Position numbers and translations under genes: made by a program. Of a stretch of DNA of 64,000 bases, positions 61,449-64,000 are shown in pieces. Below the pieces are notes generated by a model. That model searched no databases. It was not told the DNA's origin and saw nothing but the letters and a program-made list of their open reading frames with translations. Position 1 is the stretch's first letter, and every line of letters starts with the position of its first letter. The DNA lies in the NCBI RefSeq assembly GCF_022808675.1, contig NZ_JAKZKV010000003.1, forward strand, positions 339,690 to 403,689, read 5' to 3'. This stretch comes from Parabacteroides sp. FAFU027 (GTDB lineage Bacteria > Bacteroidota > Bacteroidia > Bacteroidales > UBA7332).

Positions 61449-64000
61449 ATGAAAACACAATTTGACTTACGATCGCGAGGGTGGTACATTCTGTCCATCT
61501 TCCTGACATTGATGCTTTGGGGAACCAAAGCGTATGGACAAGGGACTCCTCCGCTTATTGATGGATATCCCTATATATTGACTGAAACAGATCCCACCGG
61601 ATGGCCTTACGTTTTAAATAACCCGGCAATACCGGTTAAGGGGATTATTAATGACCCATTCAGCTTTACGGGTGATAACATTCTGGTACAGGGATCAAAA
61701 ACCGATCAACCAATATCTAGCTGGCGTTGGACTGACCAGAAATCAACACCAAAAGTTGACCTTAGCAACGTTGGATTTGCCATTAACCAAGACCCGGTAG
61801 TCAGCAGTCCGACATTTGGCCATACTTTTTTGTACTGTTTCTTCGACCGTATTGTAAACAATGGCTCATGTACTTTGGGTTTCTGGTTGTTTAAAAATGG
61901 GGATATTTATCCCAATCCGGCTCCAGACAACACATTCCACGGTGAACACGCTATTGGGGACTTATACGTCCAGATCAACTTAGTCAACGGTGGCGCTCAA
62001 GCGGATATCCGAGTGGCAAAATGGAATGGAACGGGACTGGACTCAATCAACAGTGCTGGCTATACCAGAGGTGTTGTCTGGGATATTTTCTCAAATCAAA
62101 ACCTAGCTAACGTCCCCTCTGGATGGCCTTTCCCTTCAGTTCAATATGATCAATACGAATTCTTTGAAGGTTACCTGGATCTTAATTTAGTCGGAGGAGC
62201 CCCTGGACAACAAGCAGAACCCTGCTATTCCAGAGCTCTTATCACTACCCTTACTTCCGGAACCTCCTGGTCAGCAGAAATGAAAGACTTTGTAATGGCA
62301 GAGATCAGCACTAAACCTAAAGTATCTGTAAACAATCCTGTTATCTGCCAAGGCGCTCCATCTGTTACTTTTACGGCTACAACTATCGCGAATGGAGGAA
62401 TTCCATTCTATGACACATCTACAACTCCCCCAACTCCTTATTTTATGTATTCATGGAATGGAGGAACTCCAACAACATCTAACACTTTAACTGTAAATCC
62501 GGCTATTGTGCCATTTGCTGTTGTTGTCGCTATAGGTGCTAACGGATGTTATTCCGATCCTGATACAGGAATTGTAGTTGTTAATCCGAAACCAAATCCA
62601 ACAGCTGGAAACAATGGACCTATCTGCGTAGGTAAAACTTTGAACCTGACATCCAGCGGTGGCACATCCTATCTATGGAAAGGTCCGGACGGATTCACCT
62701 CTACACTGCAAAATCCGACCAGAACAGATGTTACTGCAGCTATGGCGGGAATCTACAAAGTCATTGTAACGAATGCGGCTGGGTGTGTTGACTCAACTAC
62801 CACAACTGTCGTTATCAATACTTTGCCAACTCCGACTATCGGTAGCAATACCCCGGTTTGCGTTGGTAAGACTTTGAACCTGACTTCCGGTGGTGGCACA
62901 TCCTATCTATGGAAAGGTCCGAACGGATTCACTTCTACTCTGCAAAATCCGTCTATCCCGAATGTAACCCTCGCAAATGCCGGTACCTATAAGGTCATCG
63001 TAACAAATGCGGCTGGTTGCGTGGACTCTATCACTACCAATGTGGTCATCAATACTTTGCCGACTCCGACTATCGGTAGCAATACTCCGGTTTGTGTTGG
63101 TAAGACTTTGAATCTGACTTCTGGTGGAGGTACATCCTATCAATGGAAAGGTCCGAACGGATTCACTTCTGCTCTGCAAAATCCGTCTATCCCGAATGTA
63201 ACACTCGCAAATGCCGGTACCTATAAGGTCATCGTCACAAATGCGGCCGGTTGCGTGGACTCTATCACTACCAATGTGGTCATCAACGCTTTGCCGACCC
63301 CGACTATCGGTAGCAATACCCCGGTTTGCGTTGGTAAGACTTTGAACCTGACTTCCGGTGGTGGTACATCCTATCAATGGAAAGGTCCGAACGGATTCAC
63401 TTCTGCTCTGCAAAATCCGTCTATCCCGAATGTAACACTCGCAAATGCCGGTACCTATAAGGTCATCGTAACAAATGCGGCTGGTTGCGTGGACTCTATC
63501 ACGACCAATGTGGTCATCAACGCTTTGCCGACTCCGACTATCGGTAGCAATACCCCGGTTTGCGTTGGTAAGACTTTGAACCTGACTTCCGGTGGTGGCA
63601 CATCCTATCTATGGAAAGGTCCGAACGGATTCACTTCTGCTCTGCAAAATCCGTCTATCCCGAATGTAACCCTCGCAAATGCCGGTACCTATAAGGTCAT
63701 CGTAACAAATGCGGCTGGTTGCGTGGACTCTATCACGACCAATGTGGTCATCAACGCTTTGCCGACTCCGACTATCGGTAGCAATACCCCGGTTTGCGTT
63801 GGTAAGACTTTGAACCTGACTTCCGGTGGTGGCACATCCTATCTATGGAAAGGTCCGAACGGATTCACTTCTGCTCTGCAAAATCCGTCTATCCCGAATG
63901 TAACCCTCGCAAATGCCGGTACCTATAAGGTCATCGTAACAAATGCGGCTGGTTGCGTGGACTCTATCACGACCAATGTGGTCATCAACGCTTTGCCGAC
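61449..64000 (+). CDS. Large repeat adhesin with Ig-like domains (partial, C-terminus outside window)
   Basis: The frame opens at ATG 61449 and runs to the window edge, 850 codons seen. Signal peptide (GWYILSIFLTLMLWGTKAYG). Residues about 33-300 form a unique N-terminal domain (DGYPYILTETDPTGWPYVLN, FWLFKNGDIYPNPAPDNTFH, GEHAIGDLYVQINLVNGGAQ), then a PKD/Ig-like segment, and from about residue 384 tandem 78-residue Ig-like domains of SprB type, each with Cys in PVCVGKT and AAGCVDS. It is a secreted or surface protein, probably an adhesin or gliding-type fibre; a type IX secretion C-terminal domain may follow outside the window. The repeats are nearly identical. Confidence 0.85.
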   Translation, partial: MKTQFDLRSRGWYILSIFLTLMLWGTKAYGQGTPPLIDGYPYILTETDPTGWPYVLNNPAIPVKGIINDPFSFTGDNILVQGSKTDQPISSWRWTDQKSTPKVDLSNVGFAINQDPVVSSPTFGHTFLYCFFDRIVNNGSCTLGFWLFKNGDIYPNPAPDNTFHGEHAIGDLYVQINLVNGGAQADIRVAKWNGTGLDSINSAGYTRGVVWDIFSNQNLANVPSGWPFPSVQYDQYEFFEGYLDLNLVGGAPGQQAEPCYSRALITTLTSGTSWSAEMKDFVMAEISTKPKVSVNNPVICQGAPSVTFTATTIANGGIPFYDTSTTPPTPYFMYSWNGGTPTTSNTLTVNPAIVPFAVVVAIGANGCYSDPDTGIVVVNPKPNPTAGNNGPICVGKTLNLTSSGGTSYLWKGPDGFTSTLQNPTRTDVTAAMAGIYKVIVTNAAGCVDSTTTTVVINTLPTPTIGSNTPVCVGKTLNLTSGGGTSYLWKGPNGFTSTLQNPSIPNVTLANAGTYKVIVTNAAGCVDSITTNVVINTLPTPTIGSNTPVCVGKTLNLTSGGGTSYQWKGPNGFTSALQNPSIPNVTLANAGTYKVIVTNAAGCVDSITTNVVINALPTPTIGSNTPVCVGKTLNLTSGGGTSYQWKGPNGFTSALQNPSIPNVTLANAGTYKVIVTNAAGCVDSITTNVVINALPTPTIGSNTPVCVGKTLNLTSGGGTSYLWKGPNGFTSALQNPSIPNVTLANAGTYKVIVTNAAGCVDSITTNVVINALPTPTIGSNTPVCVGKTLNLTSGGGTSYLWKGPNGFTSALQNPSIPNVTLANAGTYKVIVTNAAGCVDSITTNVVINALP
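62598..64000 (+). repeat. Tandem 234-bp (78-codon) repeats in the adhesin
   Basis: Unit starts at 62598, 62832, 63066, 63300, 63534 and 63768, exactly 234 bp apart, the last cut by the window edge. Copy 1 is diverged; copies 2-6 are almost identical, including at synonymous sites. Each unit begins near (A/P)TPTIGSNTPVCVGKTLNLT. Confidence 0.95.

Noticed and set aside
61084..61465. Short frames upstream of the adhesin (100 codons on minus, 61 on plus)
   Set aside because: Low-complexity AT-rich sequence, no family features and no plausible promoter or ribosome-binding site; treated as non-coding.
62907..63413. 168-codon minus-strand frame in the adhesin repeats
   Set aside because: It is the mirror of the 234-bp repeats and repeats with the same period; there is no start signal or family match.

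Overview
The window looks like a chromosomal segment of a Bacteroidota organism, most likely order Bacteroidales. The signs are families typical of that group (DUF3256, DUF3127, DUF4403 and DUF6660-like proteins, the divergent ~620-residue PurF-like protein, SprB/Ig-type repeat adhesins, a TonB-dependent receptor with a carboxypeptidase-like N-terminal domain) and promoters of the Bacteroidota type (TTG or TTTG, 19-21 bp, TAnnTTTG). The genus cannot be fixed from the sequence alone. I found no rRNA, tRNA or CRISPR array, and no transposase.

Layout. 1-7.1 kb: partial surface lipoprotein, PepD dipeptidase, OmpH/Skp chaperone, TruA, EamA transporter, DUF3256 protein, iron-type alcohol dehydrogenase. 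7.5-13.9 kb: RuvB, a Wzx-type flippase, a subtilisin-like lipoprotein protease, a GNAT/hydrolase pair. 14.1-23.7 kb: a TonB-dependent receptor divergent from a heavy-metal efflux operon (DUF6660-like protein, an RND pump fused to a TolC-type channel, the adaptor lipoprotein, and a CDF exporter). 24.4-26.9 kb: DUF3127 protein, CDP-alcohol phosphatidyltransferase-like protein, FabK/nitronate-monooxygenase-like flavoprotein. 27.1-33.8 kb: a complete N-type ATPase operon atpDCQRBEFAG without a separate delta gene. 34.2-36.2 kb: small HTH protein, CBM9-like protein, LysE-type exporter. 36.5-42.9 kb: PurL, a toxin-antitoxin pair, arginine decarboxylase. 43-46.4 kb: an Omp85-like barrel protein and a DUF4403 lipoprotein. 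46.6-58 kb: a run of nitrogen and amino-acid genes on the minus strand (PurF-like, GltD, GltB, AsnA, DapL, DapF). 58.9-64 kb: MsrB-MsrA fusion, ProC, and the start of a large repeat adhesin that runs off the right edge.

The most unusual content is in the intergenic DNA. Three separate stretches (7172-7444, 23804-24230, 34548-34748) are degenerate arrays whose units recur at 21 bp, or at 41-42 bp with further dyads midway. Each array has its own motif. In two of them dyad symmetry is kept while the bases change on both arms. A second class of intergenic element is REP/BIME-like: a large nested palindromic cluster after atpG, and a pair of 31-nt hairpins with mutually complementary loops between atpA and atpG.

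How the genes work together. The metal-efflux operon supplies the inner-membrane pump, outer-membrane channel, adaptor and a cytoplasmic-side exporter. The N-ATPase operon encodes an auxiliary rotary ATPase. The gltBD-asnA-dapL-dapF block assimilates ammonia into glutamate and asparagine and feeds lysine and peptidoglycan synthesis.
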